A stretch of 64,000 nucleotides of DNA, from assembly GCA_001556025.1 (NCBI GenBank), contig LSIB01000181.1, positions 65,286 through 129,285 on the forward strand, read 5' to 3'. Positions 8,683 to 18,000 of this stretch are shown one piece after another (position 1 is the stretch's first letter; each line of letters begins with the position of its first letter). The DNA is from Rhizobiales bacterium CCH3-A5 (GTDB lineage: Bacteria; Pseudomonadota; Alphaproteobacteria; Rhizobiales; Beijerinckiaceae). Position numbers and translations under genes: made by a program. The notes below the pieces were generated by a model. It made no database searches. It was given only the letters and a program-made list of their open reading frames with translations, and was not told where the DNA came from.

Positions 8683-9846
8683 ATGATGCGTGCGGACTGC
8701 CGGTTTCGTTTTGTGGTGTTGGCGTTGCTGGCTCCGCTTGTCCTGGCGGGCTGCGGCGGGCCGCCGCGCACGCTCGTCCTTTCCGCCGCCAAGCCCGACG
8801 AGATCGCCGGCACCGTTCGGGTTTTCGTGGCGACGACGCGCGAGGCCGCCGACCAGCCGCAATATTTCACCGGCGAGCGCGGGCCGAAGCTCGCCTTCGC
8901 CAAGCTCGACATCACGGTGCCGCGCGCCCACAAGCCGGGCGAACTCGAACTGCCGGGCAGCGGCGGCCAGGCCCTGCCGGGGCAGCATTTCGCCGTGGCG
9001 TCGGTCGAACCCCTCGCGCTGCCCGAGACGCTGCTCGCGGTCCGCCGCGAGATCCAGCGGCGTCCGGCGGCGGAGCGGGACGTGCTGGTCTTCGTCCATG
9101 GCTACAATACGAGCTTCGCGGATGCCGCCTATCGCTTCGCCCAGATCGTCCATGACGCCGGCTTCAAGGGTGTCGCGGTGCTGTTCACCTGGCCCTCGCG
9201 CGGCCAGCTCCTGCAGTATCCCTACGACCGCGAGAGTGCGATGTATTCGCGCGATTTCCTCGAGCTCAACCTGCGTGCCATCTCCCGCGATCTCGGCACG
9301 ACCCGTGTCGATATCCTCGCTCATTCCATGGGAACCCTCCTGACGCTGGAGACGCTCCGGCAGGCCTCGATCCGGGGTGACGGCAGTTTCGGCGGCAAGC
9401 TGCGAGACGTCATGCTGGCGGCCCCCGACGTCGATCTCGACGTGTTCAGGACGCAATTGCGCCAGATCAGGCGGCCCGTCACCGTCTTCGTCTCGGCGGA
9501 CGACCGCGCGCTCGCCTTCTCCCGCCGCTTCGCCGGCGACAAGACGCGGCTTGGCGCCATCTCGGCGAAGGACACGCAGATCATCGCCGATCTCGAAAAG
9601 GCCGGTGCGACGATCATCGATCTCTCCGAGGTCTCGACCAGCGACCGCCTCAACCACGCCAAGTTCGCGGCCTCGCCCAAGGTGGTGCAACTGATCGGCC
9701 GCAGGCTGCAGGCGGACGGCGGCATCGCCACCGCCGGCCCCGGCGTCGGCGACAAGCTCGGCGACATCGCCAGCGGACTGGTCGGAACCGTGGGCTCGAC
9801 GGTCGATCTCGTCGTCAGCGCGCCGGGCGCCGCCATCGGTCGGTAG
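8683..9846 (+). CDS. DUF900-type alpha/beta hydrolase lipoprotein, copy 1
   Basis: A protein of 387 residues. A signal peptide ends in a lipobox (LVLAGC at about residues 21-26), predicting a membrane-anchored lipoprotein. The core has the DUF900 hydrolase features: VRVFVATTRE, DVLVFVHGYNTSF, FTWPSRG, the nucleophile elbow AHSMGT, and a late aspartate and histidine (APDVDLD, LNHAKF). A glycine- and valine-rich C-terminal tail of about 50 residues follows. Two adjacent ATGs (8683, 8686) are possible starts. A paralog with the same motif order follows 90 nt downstream. The substrate is unknown; an esterase or lipase of the cell envelope is likely. Confidence 0.8.
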   Translation: MMRADCRFRFVVLALLAPLVLAGCGGPPRTLVLSAAKPDEIAGTVRVFVATTREAADQPQYFTGERGPKLAFAKLDITVPRAHKPGELELPGSGGQALPGQHFAVASVEPLALPETLLAVRREIQRRPAAERDVLVFVHGYNTSFADAAYRFAQIVHDAGFKGVAVLFTWPSRGQLLQYPYDRESAMYSRDFLELNLRAISRDLGTTRVDILAHSMGTLLTLETLRQASIRGDGSFGGKLRDVMLAAPDVDLDVFRTQLRQIRRPVTVFVSADDRALAFSRRFAGDKTRLGAISAKDTQIIADLEKAGATIIDLSEVSTSDRLNHAKFAASPKVVQLIGRRLQADGGIATAGPGVGDKLGDIASGLVGTVGSTVDLVVSAPGAAIGR

Positions 9847-9936
9847 AACCGACGCCGCAATCTGGCCGCGTTAGCCTGCCTTTAAGGGCGAACTGGCCAA
9901 ACTGGCCATCCCCACATCTCGCGACAGGTTCCGCCC

Positions 9937-10950
9937 ATGCCAGTTTCCCGGCACGCAGCCCTTTGCCGACGCTCGGTGCTGCTGGGCCTGATGTCGACGA
10001 CACTGGCCGCCTGCGCCCAGACGGAAGCCGCCGTATCGCCTTTCTCGGAGCCGACGCGCGCCGACGCCTCGGCGCTCGGCAAGGAGCCGGCGCTGCTGGT
10101 GGCGACGACCCGCAAACCCGCCGGCGATGGCAGGCCACCCTTCTTCGGGCGTGAACGCGGCGAGGGGCTGAGCTTCGCGGAGGCGAGGCTGTCTCCGCCC
10201 GGGCGCGGCATTTCGGGGCGCGTGTCTTCGGCGGTCAGCGGCGACTGGGCGGTGCTCGGACTGGAGAGACGCACCGCCTCGGCCCCGGCGCTCCGCTTTG
10301 CCGAAGCCGCGACGGGACGCGACGTGCTGCTCTACGTCCACGGTTACAACGAGACGTTCGAATCGGCTGCGCGCAGTGCCGGCCAGCTTTCGCATGCGCT
10401 GGAGTTCCAGGGCAGGACCGCTCTCTTCGCCTGGCCGTCGGGCGGCGGGCTGCTCGACTACGCCTATGACCGTGAAAGCGCGCTGTGGTCGCGCGACGGT
10501 TTCGTGCAGTCGCTGCGGGCGCTGGTCAACAACCCGACGGTCGGCCGCATTCACATCGTCGCGCATTCGATGGGCACCTTCCTGACGCTGGAGGCCTTGC
10601 GCGAACTGCGCCTCGAAAGCGATGTTTCGGCCCGGATCGGCTCCGTCGTCTTCGCATCGCCCGACATCGATATCGACGCTTTCGAGCAGACCGTCTCGAA
10701 GCTCGGCCCGCTGGCGCGCCGGATGACGCTGATCATCGACCCCGGCGACCGGGCGCTGGCCGTCTCGGCGCGCATCGCCGGCGGCGTGGCGCGCGCCGGC
10801 GCGGCCGACCGCTCCCGTTTGGAGGCGCTGGGCGTGCGCGTCGCCGACACCTCGGGGCGCGGCTGGAGCATGCTGCGGCACGACCTTTTCCTGTCCGATA
10901 GTGAGGTGACGCAGGTGGTGCGGCGGGCGATGGACCGCGCCGGGGCCTGA
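9937..10950 (+). CDS. DUF900-type alpha/beta hydrolase lipoprotein, copy 2
   Basis: A 337-residue paralog of the preceding gene. The N-terminus has arginines, a hydrophobic stretch and a lipobox LAAC (around residues 23-26), predicting a lipoprotein. Core motifs match copy 1: ALLVATTRKP, DVLLYVHGYNETF, FAWPSGGG, YDRESALWSRD, AHSMGTFLTLEALREL and ASPDIDIDAFEQ. It lacks the long Gly/Val tail of copy 1. Tandem placement with the same orientation suggests duplication with later divergence. The hydrolase family call is firm and the substrate is unknown. Confidence 0.8.
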   Translation: MPVSRHAALCRRSVLLGLMSTTLAACAQTEAAVSPFSEPTRADASALGKEPALLVATTRKPAGDGRPPFFGRERGEGLSFAEARLSPPGRGISGRVSSAVSGDWAVLGLERRTASAPALRFAEAATGRDVLLYVHGYNETFESAARSAGQLSHALEFQGRTALFAWPSGGGLLDYAYDRESALWSRDGFVQSLRALVNNPTVGRIHIVAHSMGTFLTLEALRELRLESDVSARIGSVVFASPDIDIDAFEQTVSKLGPLARRMTLIIDPGDRALAVSARIAGGVARAGAADRSRLEALGVRVADTSGRGWSMLRHDLFLSDSEVTQVVRRAMDRAGA

Positions 10951-11001
10951 TATTGCGCGGCCGGATTTGCCTCGCACGCCGATAATCCGTAACGTCTTGC
11001 G

Positions 11002-11232
11002 ATGTGGCCGCGCCTGATCCTGTCTTCAGGAATCCTGATCGTCGGGCTCGTCCTCGTCGCCTGGTGGCTGCTCAGCGGCTTCGGATGCGAGATGAACACC
11101 AGCGGGTGCAGCGTCGTCAGGCTCGACCTTGGCCAGGACGCGCTTCGGATATTCCTTCCGCCCATCGGGCTAGGCCTCGTCCTCGGAGCGATCGGCTACT
11201 GGAAGATGCGTTATCCGTCGCGAAGCCTCTGA
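11002..11232 (+). CDS. Small two-helix membrane protein
   Basis: A 76-residue frame with a hydrophobic segment at about residues 5-25 (LILSSGILIVGLVLVAWWLL) and a second at about 50-67 (IFLPPIGLGLVLGAIGYW). The loop between them carries two cysteines (FGCEMNTSGCSV) that could form a disulfide on the periplasmic side. It follows the second hydrolase by 51 nt in the same orientation and converges on the Lrp gene. No family is recognised. It is kept as a probable gene because of its clean membrane topology. Confidence 0.5.
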   Translation: MWPRLILSSGILIVGLVLVAWWLLSGFGCEMNTSGCSVVRLDLGQDALRIFLPPIGLGLVLGAIGYWKMRYPSRSL

Positions 11233-11241
11233 TCAAACCCG

Positions 11242-11700
11242 TCAGATCGGCGGCAGTCCATTTCGCTTCTTGATGATCGCCAGCGCGAAGTTCGATTCGA
11301 CCGACTGGATGCATTTCAGCCGCGTCACCTTCAGCTTCAAAAAGCGCTCATAGCCCTCGATGCCGTCGGTCAGCACGCGCAACTGGTAGTCCTGGCTTCC
11401 GGTCATCAGGTAGCATTCGGTGACCTCCGGCCAACTCTCCACTGCCTTCTCGAATTCGGCGATGTTCTCCTGCGTCCGCTGCGACAGGCGCACCGAGACG
11501 AAGACGCTGAAAGGCAGGCCATAGGCCTTGGGATCGACGATCGCGGCATAGCCGCGAATAACCCCGGTCTCTTCCAATCGCTTCAGCCGGCGCAGGCAGG
11601 GCGTGGGCGACAGTCCGACCTTCTCGGACAATTCCTGATTTGTGACGCGGCCGTCCTCCTGCAAAATGGCCAGCATGCGGCGGTCAATGGAATCGAGCAT
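11242..11700 (-). CDS. Lrp/AsnC family transcriptional regulator
   Basis: A protein of 152 residues. An N-terminal winged helix-turn-helix (DSIDRRMLAILQEDGRVTNQELSEKVGLSPTPCLRRLKRLEE) is followed by a RAM effector domain (FSVFVSVRLS, VTECYLMTGSQDYQLRV). This is the full-length Lrp/AsnC layout. ATG 11700 begins directly at the DNA-binding domain. It is divergent from the PLP enzyme gene at 11831 across 130 nt, the classical arrangement for Lrp-type regulators of amino-acid degradation such as methionine gamma-lyase. It therefore probably responds to the substrate amino acid and controls the shared promoter region; this is inference. Confidence 0.88.
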   Translation of the reverse strand: MLDSIDRRMLAILQEDGRVTNQELSEKVGLSPTPCLRRLKRLEETGVIRGYAAIVDPKAYGLPFSVFVSVRLSQRTQENIAEFEKAVESWPEVTECYLMTGSQDYQLRVLTDGIEGYERFLKLKVTRLKCIQSVESNFALAIIKKRNGLPPI

Positions 11701-11830
11701 GAACTGCTCCTGTGCGGACGAAACTTGGCAGATACCTGCTCTTTCCATCAGCCGTCCAGTGGAGATCGGTCATGCAATGGCGCGGCGAAGCGCGTAGGCT
11801 GTCGCTTCTGCAAGCCAAGGGAGAACGGCG

Positions 11831-13114
11831 ATGAGCGACAACAACTACCACAAGGACCGCATCGCCAACCGCAAGCTCCATCCCGAGACGCTGATGATGG
11901 GCTTCGGCTATTCGCCGGCGATGTCGGAGGGCGCGCTGAAGCCGCCGGTGTTCCTGACCTCGACCTTCGTCTTCGAGAACGCGCAGCAGGGCAAGGACTT
12001 CTTCGACCTGACCTCGGGCCGTCGCCTGCCCAAACCCGGCGAGAAATCGGGCCTCGTCTACTCGCGCTTCAACCACCCCAACATGGAAATCCTCGAGGAT
12101 CGCCTGGCGATCTGGGACGAAGCGGAGAAATGCGCGGTCTTCGCCAGCGGAATGGCCGCGATCGCGACGACCTGCTTCGCCTTCCTGCGGCCGGGCGACA
12201 CCATCATCCATTCGCGCCCGCTCTATGGCGGGACCGAGACCCTGCTGAAGAACCAGATGGGCGCTTTCGGCGTCACGCCCTTCGGCTTCACCGACGGGCT
12301 GAGCCTCGACCAGATGCGGGCAACCGCCAAGGCCGCCGCCGCCAAGGGCCGCGTCGGCATGATCCTGGTCGAGACGCCGGCCAATCCCACGAACGGGCTG
12401 GTCGATCTCGAAGCCTGCAAGGCGATCGCCGACGAACTGGAACAGTCGCAGGGACATCGCCCGCCCGTCGTGGTCGACAACACCATGCTCGGCCCGAAAT
12501 ACCAGAAGCCGCTGAAGCACGGCGCGGACCTGACGCTGCTCTCGCTGACCAAATATGTCGGCGGCCATTCCGACCTCGTCGGCGGCTCGATCTCTGGTTC
12601 CGAGGCGCTGGTGCGGCAGGTCAAGGGCTGGCGCGGCTCGCTCGGGACCCAGGCCGATCCGAATTCCTGCTGGATGCTGATGCGCTCGCTGGAAACGCTC
12701 GACATCCGCATGAGCCGCGCCAACGAAAACGCCAAGCTGGTGGCAGAGTATCTCGGCAGCCACCCCAAGATCGCCAAGCTGCATTACCTCGGCGATCTCA
12801 AGGAGAGCGACCCGCGCAAGGCCGTGTTCGACCGGCAGTGCTCGGCCCCGGGCTCGACCTTCGCCTTCGACGTCGTCGGCGGCGAGAGGGAGGCTTTCGC
12901 CGTGCTCGACAATCTCCAGATCATGAAGCTCGCGGTCTCGCTCGGCGGCACGGAGACGCTGGTCTCGCACCCCGCCGCGATGACGCATTCGGGCGTCGCG
13001 CGCGAACTGCGCGAGGAGATCGGCCTGACCGACGCGCTGATCCGCATCTCGGTCGGGATCGAGAACATCGAGGATCTGATCTCGGATCTGGCGCAGGCGC
13101 TGGAGGCGGTTTAG
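11831..13114 (+). CDS. Cys/Met metabolism PLP enzyme (methionine gamma-lyase / cystathionine gamma-synthase family)
   Basis: A 427-residue fold-type I PLP enzyme. The PLP lysine lies in LLSLTKYVGGHSDLVGG. Other family segments are YSRFNHPN, CAVFASGMAAIATTCFAFL, RPLYGGTETL and VETPANPTNGLVDL. Its extended N-terminus (MGFGYSPAMSEGALKPPVFLTSTFVF) matches the 'cystathionine gamma-synthase family protein' subgroup in alphaproteobacteria. It probably cleaves or forms C-gamma-S bonds in sulfur amino acids. The divergent Lrp regulator suggests an amino-acid-induced degradative role. Motifs alone cannot separate gamma-lyase from synthase. Confidence 0.85.
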   Translation: MSDNNYHKDRIANRKLHPETLMMGFGYSPAMSEGALKPPVFLTSTFVFENAQQGKDFFDLTSGRRLPKPGEKSGLVYSRFNHPNMEILEDRLAIWDEAEKCAVFASGMAAIATTCFAFLRPGDTIIHSRPLYGGTETLLKNQMGAFGVTPFGFTDGLSLDQMRATAKAAAAKGRVGMILVETPANPTNGLVDLEACKAIADELEQSQGHRPPVVVDNTMLGPKYQKPLKHGADLTLLSLTKYVGGHSDLVGGSISGSEALVRQVKGWRGSLGTQADPNSCWMLMRSLETLDIRMSRANENAKLVAEYLGSHPKIAKLHYLGDLKESDPRKAVFDRQCSAPGSTFAFDVVGGEREAFAVLDNLQIMKLAVSLGGTETLVSHPAAMTHSGVARELREEIGLTDALIRISVGIENIEDLISDLAQALEAV

Positions 13115-13163
13115 TCCACCTCGTCCTTGCTCCCAAAGACGGAGAAAGCCCCGCTCGGATGGG

Positions 13164-13901
13164 CTAAACGCCGACCCGCCCCCATCCCGGCAATTTCAGC
13201 GCCGGGCTGCGCAGGTCGAGGCCGGCGACGAGTCCGAGCAGGTTGATCTCGACACCCTCGACCCAAGCCACCGTGACGCCCGCAAGCCCGTAGAGCGAGG
13301 CCTGCACGCCGGTGCGGCTCGGGGTCAGTCCGGCGAACAGGCCGTCATCGCGAAAATCCTTGCCGATCGCGGTCGGCGGCAGGGCCTGGCCGAGTTCGGG
13401 CACCTCGGCCAGCACATGCTGGACGAAGCTGTTGGAGTTCGGGCCCGGCCAGGCGAGATAGCTGCCCGGCGCATTGTAGGAATAGCTTTCGACGGCGGCG
13501 CGGATGCGCGGGATGAGGCGCTCGGCCGCCTCGCCGCGCACTTCCGCCACCAGCTCGGGCGTGTTGCCGTACCAGCGCCCATCGGCCTCGCGGTGGTTGA
13601 CGCGCACCGGCGACCCCCAGCCGACGACGTCGAAGCGGGTATAGGTGCGCGCGTCCTTCTCTTTCACCACCACCCAGGAATGATGCGCGAAGACGCCGCG
13701 CCAACGGCCGACGCGGGCCGCGAAGACATGCACCGTCGCGTCGGGTTCGATCGCGGCCGCCGGCAGCAATTTTGCGCTCGACCAGTCGGCGCGCCGCCAG
13801 TCGCCCGCCAGCGGCTGCCATGACCACCACGCCGCATGGGTTGCGACCGGGATCAGGAACAGCACAGCGAAGGCGAGCAGGAAACGGCGGAAGACGCGCA
13901 T
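13164..13901 (-). CDS. DUF3750-type exported or membrane-anchored protein
   Basis: A protein of 245 residues starting with a basic and hydrophobic N-terminus (FRRFLLAFAVLFLIPVATHAAWW) that is a signal peptide or anchor. The body contains HVFAARVGRWRGVFAHHSWVVVKE, YTRFDVVGWGSPV, YLAWPGPNSNSFVQHVLAEVPEL and AGVTVAWVEGVEINLLGL. These are hallmarks of the DUF3750 family, common in proteobacteria and without known function. The GPNSNSFV segment and HHSW histidines recall cysteine/histidine hydrolase folds, but no cysteine nucleophile is obvious here. It is convergent with the PLP enzyme gene. Confidence 0.75.
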   Translation of the reverse strand: MRVFRRFLLAFAVLFLIPVATHAAWWSWQPLAGDWRRADWSSAKLLPAAAIEPDATVHVFAARVGRWRGVFAHHSWVVVKEKDARTYTRFDVVGWGSPVRVNHREADGRWYGNTPELVAEVRGEAAERLIPRIRAAVESYSYNAPGSYLAWPGPNSNSFVQHVLAEVPELGQALPPTAIGKDFRDDGLFAGLTPSRTGVQASLYGLAGVTVAWVEGVEINLLGLVAGLDLRSPALKLPGWGRVGV

Positions 13902-14049
13902 GCTTCAGGATAACTGGCGGGCTTGTTGCATCGCAAGACGGTACGGCGGGCTTCGGCGTCGCAGGCCGATCAAAAGCCGTTGAGGCGCACGGCCAAGCTG
14001 TTAGCTTTGACGACCACCAGACAGGGCTGGGCGACTCGCCGGGAGAGGG

Positions 14050-15162
14050 ATGACGATGGCAGGGCAGGGTTGGCTGAAAGGCTTGCTGGCAGGCGCAATG
14101 ATGGCGCTGATGGCGGCCGGGGCCGTGCAGGCGCAGACCAAGGAACTGCGCATCTACAACTGGTCCGACTATATCGATCCCGAGGTGCTTGACGCCTTCA
14201 AGAAGGAGACCGGGATTACCGTCGTCTACGACACATTCGACCAGATGGAGACGGTCGAGACCAAACTGCTCGCCGGCAAGACCGGCTACGACCTGATCGT
14301 GGTGACGGCCTCCTTCCTGCCGCGCCACATTCCGCTAGGGCTTTATGCGCCGGTCGATGCGGCGAAGGTTCCCAACCTCAAGAACGCCTGGCCGGAGATC
14401 CAGGGGCGGCTGGCGAAATACGACCCCGGCAACAAATTCGCCGTGAACTACATGTGGGGCACGACCGGCATCGGCTACAACGTCGCCAAGGTGAAGGAGC
14501 GCCTGGGGCCGGACGCCGTCATCGATAGCTGGAAAATCCTGTTCGATCCGGAGCAGTTGAAGAAGCTCTCGAACTGCGGCGTGCATGTGCTCGACGCGGT
14601 CGAGGAGATGTTTCCAGCCGCGCTCCGTTATCTCGGGCTGAACCCCGACTCCAAGGCCGAGGCCGATCTGAACAAGGCCGGCGAGCTGCTGCGCAGGATG
14701 CGCCCGCATATCCAGAAGTTCCATTCGTCCGAATACATCAACGCGCTGGCGAACGGCGATATCTGCCTCGCCGTCGGCTATTCCGGCGACGTGCTGCAGG
14801 CCAAGAAGCGGGCGGAGGAAGCCAAGAACAATGTCCAGATCGCCTATTCCATCCCCAAGGAAGGCGCGCTGATGTGGTTCGATTCCTTCGTGATCCCGAA
14901 GGACGCGGCCAATGCCGAGGCGGCGCTGAGCTTCATCGACTTCGTCAACCGCCCGGCGATGGCGGCGAAGAATTCCGACTTCATCCAGTATGCCAATGGA
15001 AACCTCGCCTCGAAGCCGCTGCTCTCGGCGGCCGTGCGCGACAATCCGGGCATCTACCCGACGGACGCCGTGATGGCCCGGCTCTACACGATCACGCCCT
15101 ATGACCAGAAGGCTCAGCGGACGGTCAACCGGCTGTGGACACGCGTCAAGACCGGCAAGTGA
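14050..15162 (+). CDS. potF: Periplasmic spermidine/putrescine-binding protein (PotD/PotF family)
   Basis: A protein of 370 residues. A signal peptide ends near AGAVQAQ, then LRIYNWSDYIDPEVLDAFKKETGI gives the canonical start of polyamine-binding proteins. Other family segments are YDLIVVTASFLPRHI, YMWGTTGIGYN, LAVGYSGDVLQA and the pocket-lining MWFDSFVIPKDA. It delivers polyamines to the PotGHI importer encoded immediately downstream. ATG 14056 is an alternative start with better spacing to the GGGAGAGGG site. Its TGA overlaps the GTG start of the ATPase gene. Confidence 0.9.
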   Translation: MTMAGQGWLKGLLAGAMMALMAAGAVQAQTKELRIYNWSDYIDPEVLDAFKKETGITVVYDTFDQMETVETKLLAGKTGYDLIVVTASFLPRHIPLGLYAPVDAAKVPNLKNAWPEIQGRLAKYDPGNKFAVNYMWGTTGIGYNVAKVKERLGPDAVIDSWKILFDPEQLKKLSNCGVHVLDAVEEMFPAALRYLGLNPDSKAEADLNKAGELLRRMRPHIQKFHSSEYINALANGDICLAVGYSGDVLQAKKRAEEAKNNVQIAYSIPKEGALMWFDSFVIPKDAANAEAALSFIDFVNRPAMAAKNSDFIQYANGNLASKPLLSAAVRDNPGIYPTDAVMARLYTITPYDQKAQRTVNRLWTRVKTGK

Positions 15163-16334
15163 GCACAAGCTCGGTTCCGGCTGGAGGAGTGCGCAAGGCC
15201 TCATTCGGCGGTCTGCGCCGGTCCTTCCAGCCCTGGAACGACCCTGAGGCGCAGCCGCTGGTCGAGTTTCGTGGCGTCACCAAGCGGTTCAGTGCGGTCA
15301 CTGCCGTCTCGGATCTGTCGCTGAAGCTCTATCCGCGCGAATTCTTCGCGCTGCTCGGCCCGTCCGGCTGCGGCAAGACCACGTTGATGCGGATGCTGGC
15401 GGGCTTCGAGCAGCCCGACGAAGGCCAGATCCTGCTTGACGGCGTCGAGATCACACGAATGCCGCCGCATCTGCGGCCGGTCAACATGATGTTCCAGTCC
15501 TATGCGCTATTTCCCCATCTCAGCGTCGAAGACAACATCGCCTATGGCCTGAAGCGGCAGGGCCTGCCGAAGCCTGAGATCGCGTCGCGCGTCGCGCAGA
15601 TGCTGGCGCTGGTCAAGCTCGACGGGCTCGGGAGCCGCCGGCCCGACCAGCTCTCGGGCGGACAGCGCCAGCGCGTCGCGCTCGCCCGTGCTTTGGCGCG
15701 GCGGCCTCGCCTGCTGTTGCTGGACGAGCCGCTGGCGGCGCTCGACCGCAAGCTGCGCGAGGAGACGCAGTTCGAGCTGGTCAACATCCAGCACGAACTC
15801 GGCACCACCTTCATGGTAGTGACTCACGACCAGGATGAGGCCATGACCATGGCCGACCGGATGGCGGTGATGGATCGCGGCCGGCTCGTCCAGATCGGCC
15901 CGCCGGACGTGATCTACGAGGCGCCGGTCAACCGGCAGGTCGCGGAGTTCGTCGGCGACATCAATGTGCTGGAGGGCCACGTCACGGCCGTCAAGGGCGA
16001 TCTCGTCAGCATCGAGACGCCACTGGCCGGCATAGTCGAACTGGATGAGGACGCGCCTGCGCTGGCTGTCGGTGAGCCCGTCACGGTCGGCCTGCGACCG
16101 GAGAAGATTGCCCTTTCGCATGATGAGCCGGAGCAAGCCGCCAACAAGGCTCGTGGCGTCATCTGGGACATCGGCTATCTCGGCGACATCACCATGGTGC
16201 AGGTCAGGGTCGGCGACGCCCTGATGAAGGTCTCGCTCGCCAACCGCACCCGCCGGATCGCGCGGCCCTTCGCCTGGGAGGACGAGGTCTGGCTGTCGTG
16301 GGACGTCGAGGCCGGCATGGTGCTTCGGTCGTGA
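15159..16334 (+). CDS. potG: Polyamine ABC transporter ATP-binding protein
   Basis: A protein of 391 residues. Walker A is GPSGCGKTT, the Q-loop FQSYALFPH, the signature LSGGQRQRVALARAL, Walker B LLLLDEPLAALD, and the switch histidine lies in VVTHDQDEA. A C-terminal TOBE-like regulatory domain includes VGLRPEKI. The GTG at 15159 is preferred because it forms a GTGA overlap with the binding-protein stop, and family homology starts shortly after. An in-frame GTG at 15135 would need a longer overlap. The stop overlaps the next GTG in the same way. Confidence 0.92.
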   Translation: MSTSSVPAGGVRKASFGGLRRSFQPWNDPEAQPLVEFRGVTKRFSAVTAVSDLSLKLYPREFFALLGPSGCGKTTLMRMLAGFEQPDEGQILLDGVEITRMPPHLRPVNMMFQSYALFPHLSVEDNIAYGLKRQGLPKPEIASRVAQMLALVKLDGLGSRRPDQLSGGQRQRVALARALARRPRLLLLDEPLAALDRKLREETQFELVNIQHELGTTFMVVTHDQDEAMTMADRMAVMDRGRLVQIGPPDVIYEAPVNRQVAEFVGDINVLEGHVTAVKGDLVSIETPLAGIVELDEDAPALAVGEPVTVGLRPEKIALSHDEPEQAANKARGVIWDIGYLGDITMVQVRVGDALMKVSLANRTRRIARPFAWEDEVWLSWDVEAGMVLRS

Positions 16335-17215
16335 GACGGAGCCTGAATCTCCGAAGCCTTGTGCCTGCGATCCCCTATCTCTGGCTCGCGCTGTTCTTCC
16401 TCGCGCCCTTCGCCATCGTGCTGCGCATGGCGCTCTCGGTCGCGGACACGGCGATTCCGCCTTATGCACCGCATTTTCAGGGCTTCTCGGACCTCGGCGC
16501 TTTCTTCTCAGCGCTCGATCTCGAGAATTTCCGGCTGATCGCCAGCGACGACCTCTACTGGCAAAGCTACCTGACCTCGCTGCGCATTGCGGCCCTGACC
16601 ACGCTGGCGGCGCTCGCGATCGGTTACCCGCTTGCCTATGCGATGGCCGCCGCGCCGCGCCGCTGGCAAGGCGGGCTGATCGTCCTCGTCATCCTGCCGT
16701 TCTGGACGTCCTTTCTGATCCGCGTCTACGCCTGGATCGGCATCCTGCGGCCGGAAGGCCTGCTCGATATGACGCTGCTCGGGCTCGGCCTGACGACCGA
16801 ACCGCTGCGCCTGCTCAACACGGAAGCCGCCGTGCTGATCGGCATGGTCTATTCCTACCTGCCCTTCATGGTGCTGCCGCTCTTCGCCAGCCTGCAGAAG
16901 CTCGACCGCACGCTGCTGGAGGCGGCTGCTGATCTGGGCGCGACGCCGCTGCGGGCCTTTCTGACCGTGACGCTGCCGCTCTCCCTGCCTGGCATTCTCG
17001 CCGGCTCGGCGCTGGTCTTCATCCCTGCGATCGGCGAGTTCGTGATCCCCGACCTGCTCGGCGGCCCCGACACCACAATGATCGGCAAGGCGCTCTGGAC
17101 CGAATTCTTCTCCAACCGCGACTGGCCGCTGGCTTCTGCCGTGGCGGTCGTGCTGCTGGTCGTGCTGGTTCTGCCGCTGATGCTGCTCCAGCGCGCGCGG
17201 GGAGCCGCAGCATGA
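16331..17215 (+). CDS. potH: Polyamine ABC transporter permease 1
   Basis: A 294-residue inner-membrane permease with about six hydrophobic segments. It carries the coupling-helix EAA-type loop EAAADLGATPLRAFLTVTLPLSLPGI, which docks on the ATPase. FIPAIGEFVIPDLLGG is typical of PotB/PotH proteins. It starts at a GTG overlapping the potG stop (GTGA). Membrane segments include the first at about residues 12-32. Its stop overlaps the potI start as ATGA. Confidence 0.92.
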   Translation: MRRSLNLRSLVPAIPYLWLALFFLAPFAIVLRMALSVADTAIPPYAPHFQGFSDLGAFFSALDLENFRLIASDDLYWQSYLTSLRIAALTTLAALAIGYPLAYAMAAAPRRWQGGLIVLVILPFWTSFLIRVYAWIGILRPEGLLDMTLLGLGLTTEPLRLLNTEAAVLIGMVYSYLPFMVLPLFASLQKLDRTLLEAAADLGATPLRAFLTVTLPLSLPGILAGSALVFIPAIGEFVIPDLLGGPDTTMIGKALWTEFFSNRDWPLASAVAVVLLVVLVLPLMLLQRARGAAA

Positions 17216-18000
17216 AGCGGCTCGGGCCCGGTCTCGTGCTGGCGCTCGTCGCCGGCTTCGCCTTTCTCTATCTGCCGATCGTCGCGCTGGTTGCCTACTC
17301 CTTCAACGGCTCGCGGCTAGTCACGGTCTGGGGCGGGTTCTCGACGCGCTGGTATGGCGCGCTTCTGTCGAACCAGCCGCTGCTCGACGCCGCCTGGCTG
17401 AGCCTCCGGCTGGCCTTCGTCTCGGCGACGCTGGCGACGGTGTTGGGTACACTGGCGGCGCTGGCGCTCGCGCGCCATGGCCGCTTTCCCGGGCGCACGC
17501 TGTTTTCGGGCATGGTGCTGGCGCCGCTGGTGATGCCGGAGGTGATCACGGGGCTGTCGCTGCTGCTGCTCTTCGTCTCGCTCGATATCGGGCGCGGTTT
17601 CTGGACCGTGACGATCGCGCACGCGACGCTCGGCCTCGGTTTCGCGGCCATCGCCGTGCAGGCGCGGCTGGCGCGTTTCGACACGTCGCTGGAGGAAGCG
17701 GCGCGCGATCTCGGCGCGACGCCGCTCGTCACCTTCTTCACCGTCACGCTGCCGCTGATCGCGCCCGGCGTCGCCGCCGCCTGGATGCTCGCCTTCACGC
17801 TCTCGCTCGACGACCTCGTGATTGCGAGCTTCACTACGGGGCCAGGCGCGACGACGCTGCCGATGCGGCTCTATTCGGCGGTCAGGCTCGGTGTCTCGCC
17901 CGAGATCAACGCCGCCTGCACGCTGCTGATCGGAGCCGTCGCACTCGTCGTGATCTGTGCCTCGCTGCTGTTGAAGCGGGAACGCTTCGCGCGCGGATAA
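17212..18000 (+). CDS. potI: Polyamine ABC transporter permease 2
   Basis: A 262-residue permease, partner of PotH. It has six hydrophobic segments, an EAA loop (LEEAARDLGATPLVTFFTVTLPLIAPG) and the PotC/PotI segment LSLDDLVIASFTTGPGATTLP. It is last in the operon, with ATGA overlap to potH. All four genes are coupled by start-stop overlaps, which fits stoichiometric production of the importer. A small secreted-protein gene follows about 100 nt later. Confidence 0.92.
   Translation: MKRLGPGLVLALVAGFAFLYLPIVALVAYSFNGSRLVTVWGGFSTRWYGALLSNQPLLDAAWLSLRLAFVSATLATVLGTLAALALARHGRFPGRTLFSGMVLAPLVMPEVITGLSLLLLFVSLDIGRGFWTVTIAHATLGLGFAAIAVQARLARFDTSLEEAARDLGATPLVTFFTVTLPLIAPGVAAAWMLAFTLSLDDLVIASFTTGPGATTLPMRLYSAVRLGVSPEINAACTLLIGAVALVVICASLLLKRERFARG

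Noticed and set aside
13115..13163. Hairpin between the convergent PLP enzyme and DUF3750 genes as a terminator
   Set aside because: Only a 5-bp stem with a 9-nt loop and no T-run can be drawn, which is too weak to call.
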